Part shown: positions 25,766 through 38,900 of the stretch, piece by piece
How the letters are laid out: each line of letters starts with the position of its first letter
How positions within the stretch are numbered: the first letter of the stretch is position 1
DNA from: Sphagnum compactum
Lineage: Eukaryota; Bryophyta; Sphagnopsida; Sphagnales
DNA: 64,000 bases
Assembly: GCA_965153455.1 (NCBI GenBank)
Contig: OZ234497.1
Span: forward strand, 18,407,872 to 18,471,871
Direction of reading: 5' to 3'
The notes under the pieces: model-generated
The model's input: only the letters and a program-made list of their open reading frames with translations
Told to the model about the DNA's origin: nothing
Database searches by the model: none
Made by a program: the position numbers and the translations under genes

Positions 25766-28700
25766 TTTTATTAACAATTAAGTTTTTTGATAATCATGGT
25801 AACCTAAACCTCACTATCGGTTCTTAGATTTTTGGGGATTTTATGGTTATATATTATTATTAGCCCAATTCTTTTTTAAAATTTTGAAAATTGTGATTAT
25901 GTATATTTAATGATTGCCCTTAAAACTGCTAGTTATTAGGTGTTATTTCTAATAACCATCCCACACTGGTTGGGAGTTAGGACACTAGACTTCAAGCTCA
26001 CAACTCAAGAGGTTCTTGCACCCGGTTGTTGTTTAGGGTATAATGTAAAAGGAAAATGCCCTAGCGTTATGACATTACATTCACTACACCCTTTATTTTC
26101 AAATGTAATGCCTCGTTGCCAAGGCTTCTCCCTACATAAAAAATCGCATGATGGGCATTCTCACAAGTATGGAGGGCATTATGTTTTCTATGGTGCTCAT
26201 TGGGCAATTTGCACACTTGAAATAATGTTTTTATGTACTAAAGAGCCAACAAGAGGTGTTGTTGTGCTTGTGGTGCATAACATAAAGGGGCATACGTACT
26301 ATTTTGATTACATTATACATCATGCGTGTCTCTTCAAAATATATATCATGTTCTCCAAATTTGAAGTTTTCGATGCATGTTTCCTTTGTTCATTATCATC
26401 ATTGTTCCCCTTTGAAAAAGAAGCAAAATATGCATTCATACAATTTGTTTTATCTTGGAATCAACCCCTTTTCATATCTCATGACGACTATTAGAATTGT
26501 AATATTGTGATTGTTGGCATCAAAGGTTTTTTTACTACTAACCATTATAATGCAAGATGTGTTTATCATTTCAAATGCAAGTTGTGTGCTATTCATTTCA
26601 ACGCATCTACAATGACTTAAACATCTTTTATAACACATGTGTTGCATTTTGTAACATTTTTTACCTTACTATTGTTATCAAGTGCAATCAAACTAATAGG
26701 AATCACAAATGATAGTAATCATTATTTAATTTTCAAATTTTTTTGTCAAAGTTAATTTTTTATTACAAATCATTCGAAAACATTCGTGACAATGTTTTTA
26801 ATATATTATGAAAACATATGAGATGATTTGGAATAAATTTAATGGAAATAAAATATTTTAAAATATTCATTAAATATTATAACTAATATTTAAAAGCATT
26901 ATAAGTGACGCACCCCACACTCCTTGAAAAACTAAAATGCAAATCTGAAAGCGAAAATAGTAGAAGAAAGTGTTGGGGTACGCTTATTAACTCGCAACAC
27001 TTTGAGGTAAAAGGGCGTGCTGGAGCTCTAGGATGGAGTCCACGAAAAATGATAGGTGGGTCAATTATTCACACAAACTTGCACAAACTAAATAACAAAT
27101 TTGCTAGTGCGTGGTTGGAACATTTTTGGTGCACGAACGAGTCACAAGCATACACGAATTCACAAAACTCACCATGACCCAGACTTAGGGGCAACCACCA
27201 CCTTCCCCTTATGGTATTCTTTCTGATTAGACACGAGGCTGCATCAAATATCATTTTGGTCCATGTTTTCAAGTTGAGAGTCCTGAAATTCTCAAAATTG
27301 GGACTCCTAGCATTTTGGAAGGACATAACTTCTTGTGCAGACCTTTGATTGAAATGAAGTTTAAAGCAAAGTTGTAACCCTCATTGAGAGCTTTCCAATG
27401 ATATGTGGCATGCCACTTACACGCACATATTTTAGGGCGATTCCTCACTACTAGTGGGCAGGAATCAAATTGACATTTTGACTTTTTACCCTTCTTTTGA
27501 CCATAACTTGTGTTTAAGTACTCAAAATGGGTCATGTGAACCCATTTTAAAAATCTATGTTTCAAAATCTTTCCAATGATATAAAAAATTTTCAATCCAA
27601 TGAATTTTGACCCTTGAAATACCTCTTTGAAAATTTGAAACTCCATAGGGACTCGAACTCCAAAAGTGGGAGTCTGCTTGGAAGTTTGTGAACTCATTCA
27701 TTCACATTCCCAAAGAGTGCAAATGTGACTCCCGGGTTGCATTCTCAGCCTACACCTTTTCATGCCTTTGCTTTGGTCACAATAAGAATTATTAATAATT
27801 CTTATTGTCCATATGACAATAAGAATTATTAATAATGAGAAGGTTTTTAACATGACATATTTTGTGAAAATTTTGTAAACACATTTTTGTATTATAATAT
27901 AATTCAACATTTTGTAAGGTTAAAAAAAATTGATGATTTTTTCAATTTACAAATGTAAACATATCAAAAATATTTTCAAATATGCATTTTTCAAAAGGAC
28001 TAACTTCATTTGTATTTTCCATTGTAGAAGATGTCATTTTCTTGAGTTTTTGTTAAATTTGTGTTGTTTTTAAAAACATTTTGTATCAATTTTTGAAACA
28101 ATTGATGTTGATTCTTTAAGTGGTGTTGTTGGAGATTCACATATTATGTTTAATTTGGAGTGTGACAAGTGGTTTGAAACAAAACAGATGTTATCATAAA
28201 TGAAAAGCTATATTTTCATTTTCTAAGAAAAGTTCCATGTTATAAATGAAGAGCTTTTCCTTTAAAATGAAAATGTGTCATTTTTTAATGTGTATTCCTT
28301 TTTCAAAATCAATTTGTGGAAGATAAATTTGACGCACATGTTTTAAAGCTTACAAGATTGTTGATAGATTCTTTTTTTTACAAATTCAACAAAAGGATGA
28401 CAAGTTATATCTTGGTAAAACATAAGTGTCATTTTTTGTTTTAATTAAGTTGATTTGTTAGTTGTAAAATTAGACTAACTAATAATTTTGAATTATGTCC
28501 AAGGTTACATGTTTATTACAAGGGGTCAGAGGAAAAATAGTGCAAAAATTGAAAAAAAATCATGTGTCTTTAGGCTACTACTGGTGTAATATTTTTACCA
28601 TTTCGGCAATATTTCAATTGTTTTTAGTAATTTTTATTTTTTCAAAATGGTTTTATGTCACAATGCTATAAGTTTAAATTATTTTATTTTATTGTACATG

Positions 28701-31700
28701 GTTATTTCGTTTATTCCAAATCCAAATGGCAAAGTCTTTGAAAGTGCCTGAATTTTAAGAAATTTGTATCAATATTTGTAGGAGTGAAAAGATGAAAAAA
28801 AAAATTAGCAAGAAGATGAAAAAATGGTAAAAATATTATGGTAGTAGACCTATTCAACCATTTATATTATTCTAGATTCAAGAATGTTTATGTCACGTAT
28901 GTGACCTATGCGAAGGTGAAAGCAAAATTAAGGAGAATATTTGGACCATCAAATTCTTTTTTAAAAATTAAAAATTAAAATAAAATTCAAAGCCATATTC
29001 AGCATTAACATTATTGAAATTTAAATTATGCGTGTTGCAATAGAATTTGATGAAAATTACATTAAAAAATATGGATGATTTTCTTAAAACATGGACTTGC
29101 ATTGGACTTTTGTCTTGATGACATTAAATTTGTTACACATATAGAATGAAAAATGTGGATTAAATTATGTCATAGTAATGTCAAAATAAAAATTACAAAA
29201 TAAATCACCATCAAATGAAAAAATTAATAATAAAATGTATTGAAAATATTTTAATACAAGAAATTTTGATTATTAAAATTCAATATTTTCCATCATTAAT
29301 AGTCCATTTCACATTGAATTATTCAAACTTTCACATCAATTTTTGAATCAATCATGTCTAATGATACATATAAGGTGGTCTATTAGTATTTTTGATAAAA
29401 AAATAATAATTATAATCTTTATAATTTGACCATTGTGTTAATTGTAAGAATTTTTATTAGTGAAGATGTAAAACTTCAAAGCGTCAAAAGTGAATCACCT
29501 AACCATGTTTTTATTTTCCGAGTGATTTGTGTTTGGGATTTGTAGAAAATGATGTATCTTTAATGCATTTAATCTTGAAACTAAAATGTTTATATTGATC
29601 TAGGAGTTTATGCAACAATTTGGTCATTGTGGCTATTATTTGTTTTATTATCTTTTGCAATTACAATTTTGGTGTGAAAGTTCAACAATAATTATGTAAC
29701 TTCCAAGACATCAAATTCACTTTTGGTGTGGCTATGAATGTTAAAGGCTATGTCAAATTTGATGAAAGACAATCCAAAATCATAGGTTAATTTTATTCAT
29801 TATTCATTTGGAAGATGGTATAAGCTAGTCGATTGCACCATTCTTGATGTGGTTGATACTTTTCAATTATACTATGATTTTCCAATTTGGAATTCAAACA
29901 AAAATGAACCTTATTCATTGTTTTAAAATCCTATTATTGGCATCTTGCAAAATACAGGTCTACAATGACATGTTTATAATTTGTTAGTTCATTTTTTAAT
30001 GTTTATATCCTATAAATGTGGATATCATTTTGATGTGGTAATTTCATTTCAATCAAATTTATTAGTTTCAATAATTAATTTTAACTTAATTCGATCAAAT
30101 TTGTATCTATTAGTGGTATTCAAAAGCATGCATTGTCAATCACTAAATGCCTTCTTTGTACGGTTAAAAATATGCATGGTTGTGACAAGAGAATATTTAT
30201 GAACAAGAACTAAAGAATGATTTGTTTCATGAGATTAAATGCCAGGGGTGTCCTTCATATCATTGGCAAGAAGATGATCAAACATAATTTTGTCACATGT
30301 TTTATGAGGTATAATATATTGTTGAAATGGTGTTGTTCAAGGAATATTTCAAAATTTGGTATCATGTTGGGTGGAAACATTAGTTGGGATAAAATTTTGA
30401 AACATGAACAAGAATAGTTGGCCATATTGCAAAATGTTGGGACACTATAGGTCGTTGGAAGTTCTAACATTCAACTTGTGAGATCATCAATTGTTATTCA
30501 TCCTACTCACAGCTATGCTACTATTATTATCTAATCAATACCATTAAAATTCAAATGGTTGATTTAGCAAATGAAAGAATTGAAATCAAGCATGTTTCAA
30601 AAAGTTGTCAATCAAAGTTGTGGAATCAAATTCAACTTATTCCAAGTTCATCAATGAAGACAACTTCTAGATATTACCTTTCATTTTGGCTGAAATATAG
30701 AATATGCTTTTTCTTTCCAATATTTCAAGAGTTGTGAATCATGTAAGATAATCATTTGAAAATTTCATCAACTATTCAATGGTTTCAACTTGCCTATGCA
30801 TGTGCAGCTTATTTGTATTGAAAAGTTTTCAATCACCAAGTCTTGAAAAAAAGTAGATCATTTTTATAGTTGGTTTATGATAGACAATGATTGATCTTTG
30901 CACATCATGTACTTTGAGGTTTAGTCACATATTGCAAGTTTTCATGATTCGAAACTTTATTTTGCACATAAAATATTGATCAACATTTTGATCTTTGTGA
31001 TTTCATTTTTTATGCAATTTACTTGCAAAATCATTAAGGAGGATCAATAATAAGTGGCAATACAACAAGGAGCAACAACCATCCATTAACACCTAAATCA
31101 CTAACTAGTTTTATTTTGAAAAAGAGAGTTGAAAATATTAGGTTAACTGGACTTGCTACATTCACTACCACATTTGTTTGTGCAACAAATAAATATGGAG
31201 TTGTGCCCAACAAAAGAAGAAATCTAAGTTTCATAACCACACCATGCATGAATGGTGAGTTTCATGGACATCTATTTGCGCTGTTGAAGAATGTGTTGAA
31301 ATAACATTTGATTGAAACAAATGAATATTAAAATGCATATGCAAAACATATAATGTTAAAGAATTCTCATATGAGAAAAGTACAATCTTATAATATGCAT
31401 ACATCAGAAACGGTGGGTTCAATCAATCGAATCGTTTACTTAACACACCAATTTAACATTTGCCTACTCGATTTCGCCATATAGTAGGGCCGATAAAAGG
31501 ACAAAATAGATGCCTATGATCTTTTACATTTGCTAGCCATATATTTAGTTGATGTGATGCTACACCCTTTTAAGTGTAGCGGTAATGCCCTAAGACTAAG
31601 GTTTTACAAGGTGTAAAAGGTCGATTGGATTTTTATATTTAAAAAAAATTGATCATTATACCTAATGGGTACCAAGGCGGTACCTACTAGGTATCATGGT

Positions 31701-32680
31701 AAAAAAAAAGAAAAAAAGTAACACGAGCATTTCAAACCATTTCAAAAAATGAAATAGTTGCAAAAGCCTATGGTTGCACTTGATTGACACTTGATTACAT
31801 CAAGTAAGACGCCCTTAATTTACACTAAAAAATCTAAAGGTTTTTATGTCATGCAAAAGGTGACTAAATACAATAATATGTTACTAGATGCTACCTATAA
31901 TACTACATATATATATATATATAATGACAATATTATTGTCATATATAATACAATACAAAATTATTAGGCAAGAGGGTGTAGCGGCCCTGCTTTAGAGCAT
32001 GTAAACAAGGGGTGTGTCACATTGTGGCCTTGCCATTTGCATTAAAAAGTATCTGAAGGCAAAAGAAGAAGAAGAATAATGGAAACTCAATGATTTCATC
32101 ATGCAAAAATATAATCTTCAAAAAAGCTCTCTTTGTAAAAGAAACCAAAATCCTTCAAGATATTATAACTCTTGTAATGAATCTCAAGCTTCAACATGGG
32201 CCAACAAATATCATGTTTCAAAAATCCTCGTATAAAAATAGACCTATTATTACCTAGGGACCAAAACCCCTTAAGCTGCTAGTATACTCAATAATGAATC
32301 TACACACAATATCCTTGCCTTCGTAGGCAAGGCCAACAAATGTACATCATCCATTTAGAGCGTTTAACATTCTTGACATTCAGTACGAGAAGTTGGTTGA
32401 TTACTGGAGACTTAGAAGCCGATTGTAATATCATTTCCTGATGCATTGACATGCTTCAGCAAATTTACACAATTTGGAAGAAGATTGCAATCTTGGAGAG
32501 TGTATTCTTTCATGTGAACATGCAAAAAATTACAGTTTTTTCATGCTTCACAACAACAATCATGTTCTGATAATTTGCAGATATCTGGGAACCTGTCCAC
32601 TTTTTCTTTGCTAATTCTTCCAAATAAACCTGCTGGACTTGGGAAGAATTGTACATGAAATGTCATATAAGTGAGTGATC
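25766..32680. other. AT-rich intergenic region without recognisable gene
   Basis: Almost 7 kb of AT-rich DNA. No open frame resembles a known protein; the longest (142 codons on minus at 27269-27697) is unrecognised and may be retroelement-derived. Local structure includes a 30-bp perfect palindrome at 27779-27808 with a partial direct copy next to it, and a TA microsatellite near 31909-31924. Confidence 0.65.
27779..27836. repeat. 30-bp perfect palindrome plus adjacent partial copy
   Basis: 27779-27808 equals its own reverse complement (centre ATTATTAATAAT, arms ACAATAAGA/TCTTATTGT). After a few bases the left two thirds is repeated directly (about 27815-27836). Confidence 0.9.
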
Positions 32681-32683
32681 GGT

Positions 32684-35353
32684 GAGGAGAATGTGGATCA
32701 GTTGGATGGATTACACAAGAAGGAAGATGGTGGCAATGAGAGTGCAAATGTTTGAAAAGGCACATATTGGAGAGCAGTTTCTGATTGGTGTGGGAGTGGG
32801 AGCATGGATATCAAATGGGCAGCTGGCTCAAAAGCAGAGTTCAGTTTTGTTTGATCATGAGTTTGCAAGTCGGGTGGATGTTGGTAACACAAATTGTGTT
32901 GTGTTGATGAGGTTACCTTGCAAGCAATTGTCAATAGGACCATTTAGTTGACATGACAGAACTGCTATTTTACGGTCTCTCAATTCCACCCAATATTTTT
33001 GTTGTGCAAGCTGCTCAGCATCATCACAAAGAGGCTGGACCTGTGTCATTGTGGAGAAGCCTTTTGATCTGGATGCCCAGTCTTCAGCTGACCTGACACA
33101 GGGCTTGAAGAAACACGTGGCAAAAGAGCAGATTTACTGGTGGGAAGTCCTTACAAAGTATAGCTTGATTTGCCATGTCTATAATTGTCATTTCTGCTAG
33201 TAGAGTCACTTGTGTGCTGGGGTGTGTGTTGGCTTTGCAGCTAAATGCATTCTTATTAACTCTTTGTTGAGTGAATTGATATGTCATATCTGCAGAATTG
33301 ACCATTATCTTGGCAAAGAATTAGTGGAAAACTTATCAGTTCTGCGGTTTTCAAACCTGGTGTTTGAGCCATTGTGGATACACGAGTACAATTGTAAAAT
33401 GCAGCTCATATTTTCTGAGGACTTTGGAACTGAAGGCAAAGGTGGGTGAGAGTCCCTGTATCGTGTCCTGATCTCTTGTTAACTCTGGCCTTATTGCAGA
33501 AAACACTCATGGATAGTGATGGAATTGTGCAGGCACCAGCTCTGCATGTGACAATATTTAAGTGGGTCTGTAGTCCTTTCGATCCAATGTGAGTTGAAGT
33601 ATCTGTCCAGAAGATTGAAATGCTATCAAGTGTTGTCTAGAAGATTAGTGCAGCAGCACTGGTGCTGGTAGTTTAGCACTGGGTTGTAATAAGCAGTTAG
33701 AGGGTTCTGTGTCAAGTAAATTTGATGTGTTGGATGACTGTTTTCAAGTACTTTGACAATTAACGCATTATCTGTGACATTGTGCAGAACCATCTCCTTC
33801 AGATTTTGGCCCTTTTTATAATCGAGCCACCCATTAGCCTGGATGCTGAGGACATTTGTAATGAGACAGTCTTCTCTCAGAATATCACCATCTTAGATTA
33901 GCCATACATCGGAGGTTTTCTCTGATTCAGTTGAGTTATGGTGGAGCTCGATGTAATTGCAAGTGATGTTAGTCTGTTTGTCCTCGAGGGTGAGTGGCAA
34001 GAACCTGTGCTTGGATAATGTTACATCAATTTCATCAAGTTGATGGTTTGAGATGACTTATTTTTGCTATGTACTTCTGTCACATATGGACAGGTTTCAA
34101 CTGGCTTCGTAGCCAGTGATATGTTGGAGCTTTGCATTCAGTGAATAATCTTATGAAACTTTGTTTTTGTTGTGGCAGGTGAAGGTGCTTTGGTTGACGA
34201 GAGTGCTGACTGTTGAAGATGTGGTGGTAGGTCAGTACAAGAGCCATGTATGTGGTAGTGTCAAGTACCTTGGGTACACTAAAGATCAGACAGTGCCCTA
34301 TAACAGTGTAACCCCAACCTTTGATGTAGCAGTTCTGTTCATCAACAATGCTTGCTGGGATGGAGTTCCATTCCTCATGAAAGCTAGTAAAGCCCTGCAT
34401 ACCAAAAGGTTAGATGATTTTCTTAGCCAAATTACCATCTGGTGTGATTCAGGTGCAAGACTTCGATTGGTTTAAGCAAATGTGTCAAGTAACTTGATTT
34501 CTTTTACTGGTTTGGTCATATTATTGTAAGTTGTCAATGTGTTTCACTGGCAAGTCTTTGGTGTGAGGTCCTTGAACTCCTAGTGATACCATTTGGAGAG
34601 ATGTAACATCTAACTTCAAGTATATGGCAGGGCAAAGAGAAGGGTACAGTTCAAACATGTACTAAGCAACTTATACAAGCGCAGCTTTGGATCTGACATT
34701 GACCAAGTCATGAATGAGCTTGTCATACATGTGCAGCCAGATGAAGCCATCTACCTTCAAATCAATGATAAGTTTCCTAGTCTTGGTATGCACTTGGATC
34801 ATTCCAACCTTCACCTGCATTACACTACCCAATACCAATCTCCCTTATTGTTTACTTTGTGGACCACCTCCCAATGCTAGAGATATTGGAAGCTTGTGTG
34901 GTAAAATGAGGACCCAGAGACCCATTGTTGATATTTTCTTGTTGGTAATGGTACAAAAGCATGTATAGTTTCTCATCTTGTTCACAGTAGAGCTGAACCT
35001 TGAGTGGAGCTCTTGAGATGCAGTGAAAGGTCTCATATGAAACAATTAGGGATATGTTTGATGTGTTGTACAATGATATTGCAGTTGCATTTTGCTGAAG
35101 ACTTGGTTGTTGCTTTTACCAGGTATAATTGGGAGTGCCCATTGCATATGAATGATTACTACTTGATGCCATTGAGGGTGAATGTTGACTCTTCATTTGG
35201 AGTGATGAGCTGGATGCTGCATGGGCAGTCTTTACACATTTGTGGAATGAACTGGAGTCAAACAAAGTGGCACCAGAGCTCTATCCATATGGAAGCAGGG
35301 CTGCAATTGGAGCTCATTATTTGGCAGCCAAGTATAATATAAGATGGGGTGAC
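32684..35353 (+). pseudogene. Plastid-type glucose-6-phosphate dehydrogenase pseudogene, introns retained
   Basis: G6PDH catalyses the first oxidative step of the pentose phosphate pathway. Exon-like blocks in family order: EENVDQLDG (32684-32750); LSIPPNIFV then, in another frame, GWTCVIVEKPFDLDAQSSAD (32960-33140); [19 protein letters not shown] and [11 protein letters not shown] (33296-33441), holding the RIDHYLGKE active-site peptide; a poor DSDGIVQ piece (about 33505); [11 protein letters not shown] and SLDAEDI (33785-33869); [10 protein letters not shown] and [18 protein letters not shown] (34179-34408); VQFKHV and [15 protein letters not shown] (34631-34785); LLLDAIEG and [17 protein letters not shown] (35.13-35.35 kb). 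[10 protein letters not shown] favours the plastidic type. Defects: a frameshift near 33010, stops inside the last exon, damaged splice sites, and no recognisable N-terminal part. Retained introns show it is not a processed copy. Confidence 0.9.
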
Positions 35354-35994
35354 ATGCGCTCTGAGCTTACCACGACTTGAACATTCATTGCAGGCAGTAG
35401 GAGTTCCTTCCAGGTCATCAAGATAGGGTGCTGTTAGCTCAGAATCTAAGCAAAGCACAGACATTTTTGTCTCAGAATGCAACCTCTAGGAGTGTACTAT
35501 TCCAATGTTACTTCTTGGAATTCTACCATGTCTGGGAGTTGCTGTGAGTAGGGATGTCACAATGCTCTCTCTGCATCTCCTACAGAGTAATGAGTATTAT
35601 GAGTACCGTTTTCGTATGAGAATGGATTTGTGCACATCTAGCAGCCTGGTTGTTTGGGGCCCTCAAAATGGATGCATACATAATCCAGATCTGTTTCAGA
35701 TCTGTTTTTTTTTTTTTTTTGTTTTTTTGTTTAGTAAATATTCTGGGTGGTTGTCAACAGTCCTCCTCTTTCTCTCTTGCTGTCTGTCACCAACCTAACC
35801 TGCCTGCTTCAAGTTGGAAGCTGCCTTCTCTCTGCACTCTCTTACAGAGAAGCTATGGACATTCTAACACAGCATGGAGGAGTTCTGCTAATATATCGAG
35901 AGCTCAAATTACAGGAGCCTAAGATCCTTCACTATTGACATTACCAGGTGATCAAGCCCCTTTTGGCTCATCTTTGAGTGTCTTCAGTTCAGGC
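35354..35994. other. Intergenic spacer between G6PDH pseudogene and HMA/TPR gene
   Basis: Holds a T/G run (about 35706-35730) and likely the 3' untranslated region of the minus-strand gene that ends at 35995. No coding feature is supported. Confidence 0.5.
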
Positions 35995-38900
35995 TCAAGT
36001 TTGGGGTTCTGGTGTGGCTTTGGATTCAGGATTGCTGGGATCCTGCTTTGGTTCAGGCTCAGGTTCGGGCTTTGGCTCAGGAATAAGTTCTGGTTCAGGC
36101 TCAGGCCCAGGCTTTGGCTCAGGAATAATTTCTGGTTCAGGTGCAGGGTCAGAATCAGGTTGAGCTGGATCCTCAGGTTTGGACTCGGCAGGTGGGGGTG
36201 CAGCTGGATCCTCAGGCTTGGACTCAGCAGGTGGTGGTGAAGCTGGAACGTTGGGAATGGACTCAGCAGGTGCAGATACAGGCTCAGGCTCAGGTTTTGG
36301 CTCAGGAATAAGTTCTGGTTCAGGTGCAGGGTCAGAATCAGGTTGAGCTGGAACCTTGGGATTGGACTCAGCAGGTGCTGGTGCAGCTGGATCCTCTGGT
36401 GTGGACTCAGCAGGTGGTGGTGGAGCTAGATCCTCAGGCTTGGACTCAGCAGGTGGTGGTGGAGCTGGAACCTCAGGGTTGGGCTCAGCATCTGCAGGTA
36501 CAGCTGGAACCTCAGGGTTGGACTCAGCAGGTGCAGGTGCAGCTGGAACCTCAGGGTTGGACTCAGCAGCCACAGGTGCAGCTGGAACTTCAGGTGTGGA
36601 CTGAGTTGGTGCAGGCTTAGCTTCAACCTCAGGATTGGACTCAGCAGGTGCAGAGTGAGGTGCATCCTCAGGTTTGGATACAGTGGTAGACTCAGGCACC
36701 GGTTTGTTTGTTGGCTCAGACATTTCTCTGGATTCAGAATCATGCTCATGTGTTGCTGTGGGGATGGATTCAGGAACAGGTTCAGGTGCAGCAGCAGGAG
36801 CAGCAAGTGGGTCCATTGGGGGGGATATGACAGAGATGACCTTCGTTGGAGAGGTCTTCCGACAGACGGCAAGCACAAAGGATGGTACCAAACAGCCTGT
36901 GACACTCACTCTATTGTTATACATGTCCTCCACCACTGATTCAATACCTGATCACAAACAAACGACAAGGTAAGAAAAATGGTGGTTACAATTCTATGCA
37001 CTGCAAACGACTGCAAATATATTGCATTGTGTGCAGTCAAAGAAGAAATCTAGAATCTACAGCAAATGTGAGTCTCATGAGTAGACAGCTAGATGCTGGA
37101 AATGGAATACCTGGAAATTTATAGAGTGCACTCTTGATGTCCCTGACACATTTCTCACAGCACAGATTATTGTACTGCAACTCCATCGTCTGCATCCAGA
37201 AATCACCAAAGCAACTTGATCAGGATTACACTACTTTGGTGTAAACATCCAAAACAGTCATGTTACTGCTGCCAGAAAGTGCCCATCTTTGACAAGGATG
37301 TGGTGTCCTGAGGAGTGCACTGCAAATTTTGTACTTTGGAGCAAAATCAGCAGTCCCTTTTGAAGTTGAGATATGAATTGCAACACAGAAAGTTGTTGCA
37401 AATTTCAGCAGGTCTACCTGATTTTGTGGGATTTTCTTCAAGATTTCCACTGCCTTGCTTAGATCCTCCTGCAATTTCTCAGCTTTGAGCCGCATGGCTT
37501 CAAGCTCAGCTTCAAGTTTGAGCCGCAGGGCTTCAAGATCTGCTTCACCTTTGAGTCGCATGGCTTCAAGCTCTTCTTTACTTTTGAGCTGCAGGGCTTC
37601 AAGCTCTTCTTTACTTTTAAGCTGCAGGGCTTCAAACTCTTCTTTACTTTTGACTCGTAGGGCTTCAAGCTCCGCTTCATCTTTGAGCCGCAGGGCTTCA
37701 AGATCTGCTTCACCTTTGAGCCGCATGGCTTCAAGATCGGCTGCTGCTTTTTTTTGCACAGCATCTAATTCAGCCTTCAGGGCATCTAACTCAGCCTTCA
37801 GCTGTGGATTCTCCACTCGAAGCTTCTCCAATTCCTCACGATCTGCCAATATCTGAAGCACCCACTCACATGTCAGAAGAGCTGACACAAACTAAGAATA
37901 GCACCCCTGCACTGAACTCTGCAAAAAGGCAGAAAAACTGACTTGGATGTATCTAAATCTGTAATCTCCTCATACAGGAGCCAAGCAAGAAAAGAGAGCT
38001 CATAAGCAAACTGAATTCTGTGAAGGACTTATTGCAGCAACTGTAGCAATATGAAAGTCCTTTCAGCCCACCTTTGAAATAGTATCTCGAAGCTTGATGA
38101 CCTCAGTTGGCTGAGCAGGGTCATGTTTGATGCCTTGGTTCAAATCAGGCAGTGCACCTTCGTAATCACCAGTCAAAAACTTGAAGATACCTCGAGATAC
38201 AAGTGCCAAAACGTCATCTTTCCTCAATTGAAGTGCATTGTCAAGATCTTTCAATGCACCATCATAGTCTCCTGCCAAGCCTTTGATGCAACCCCGAATC
38301 CTGAAACACACAAAATGAGTCTAAGACTGAGACTTACGTTAAACTCTAAAAATGCTTGGTGCTGTAACAATCAACCAATTAATCCAAGACTGATTCACCC
38401 AATTTAGGTCGATTGGACTATGCTCGGTAGCAGCACCTCTCTTGCATCCAACCCAATGAAGGGCTCTAGAAACCCACAAAAACCTTTGGAAGTGTGGATT
38501 TTAGCACCTGAAAGGGGTTGCATTTTGAGGCTGAGTCTCAATTGCCTGATCCATTTCTGCCAGTCCCTTCTGCCAAAACTCTGTGCGATAATCAGCCTGT
38601 TGTGCATAAATTCCAACATTGCTTGTGCTTGGTTGTTTCTCCAACTTTTGTACCAGTTGCTTCCCAAGTTCGTTTATCTCCATCCTTACAGCACTGTCCA
38701 ATAACACAATCAATCAAACATGGGTCAGTCAGTAGGCTACTGCATGTTCTCATTTTAATTCTTCTACTTCCATTTTCTTTGTGAGTTTTGAGACAAAAAA
38801 AAAATTGCTTCATTGTCAGATGGATTTCTTGTCAATTCTTGGAAATCTAGAGGACTTGAAAAAAACACACCTGTCCCATGGAGAGGTGAGACGAAAGATG

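Noticed and set aside
27269-27697. 142-codon minus open frame as a gene
   Set aside because: No known domain and no splice or start context; possibly part of an old retroelement, but this could not be shown.
36324-36620. Plus-strand repetitive open frames (QVELEPxxWTQQ type)
   Set aside because: Shadow of the Pro-rich repeat tail read on the opposite strand.
37455-37856. 133-codon Ser-rich open frame on plus
   Set aside because: Exact antisense of the hendecad coiled-coil exon; its Ser-rich repeats are the complement of the Leu/Lys/Glu codons.
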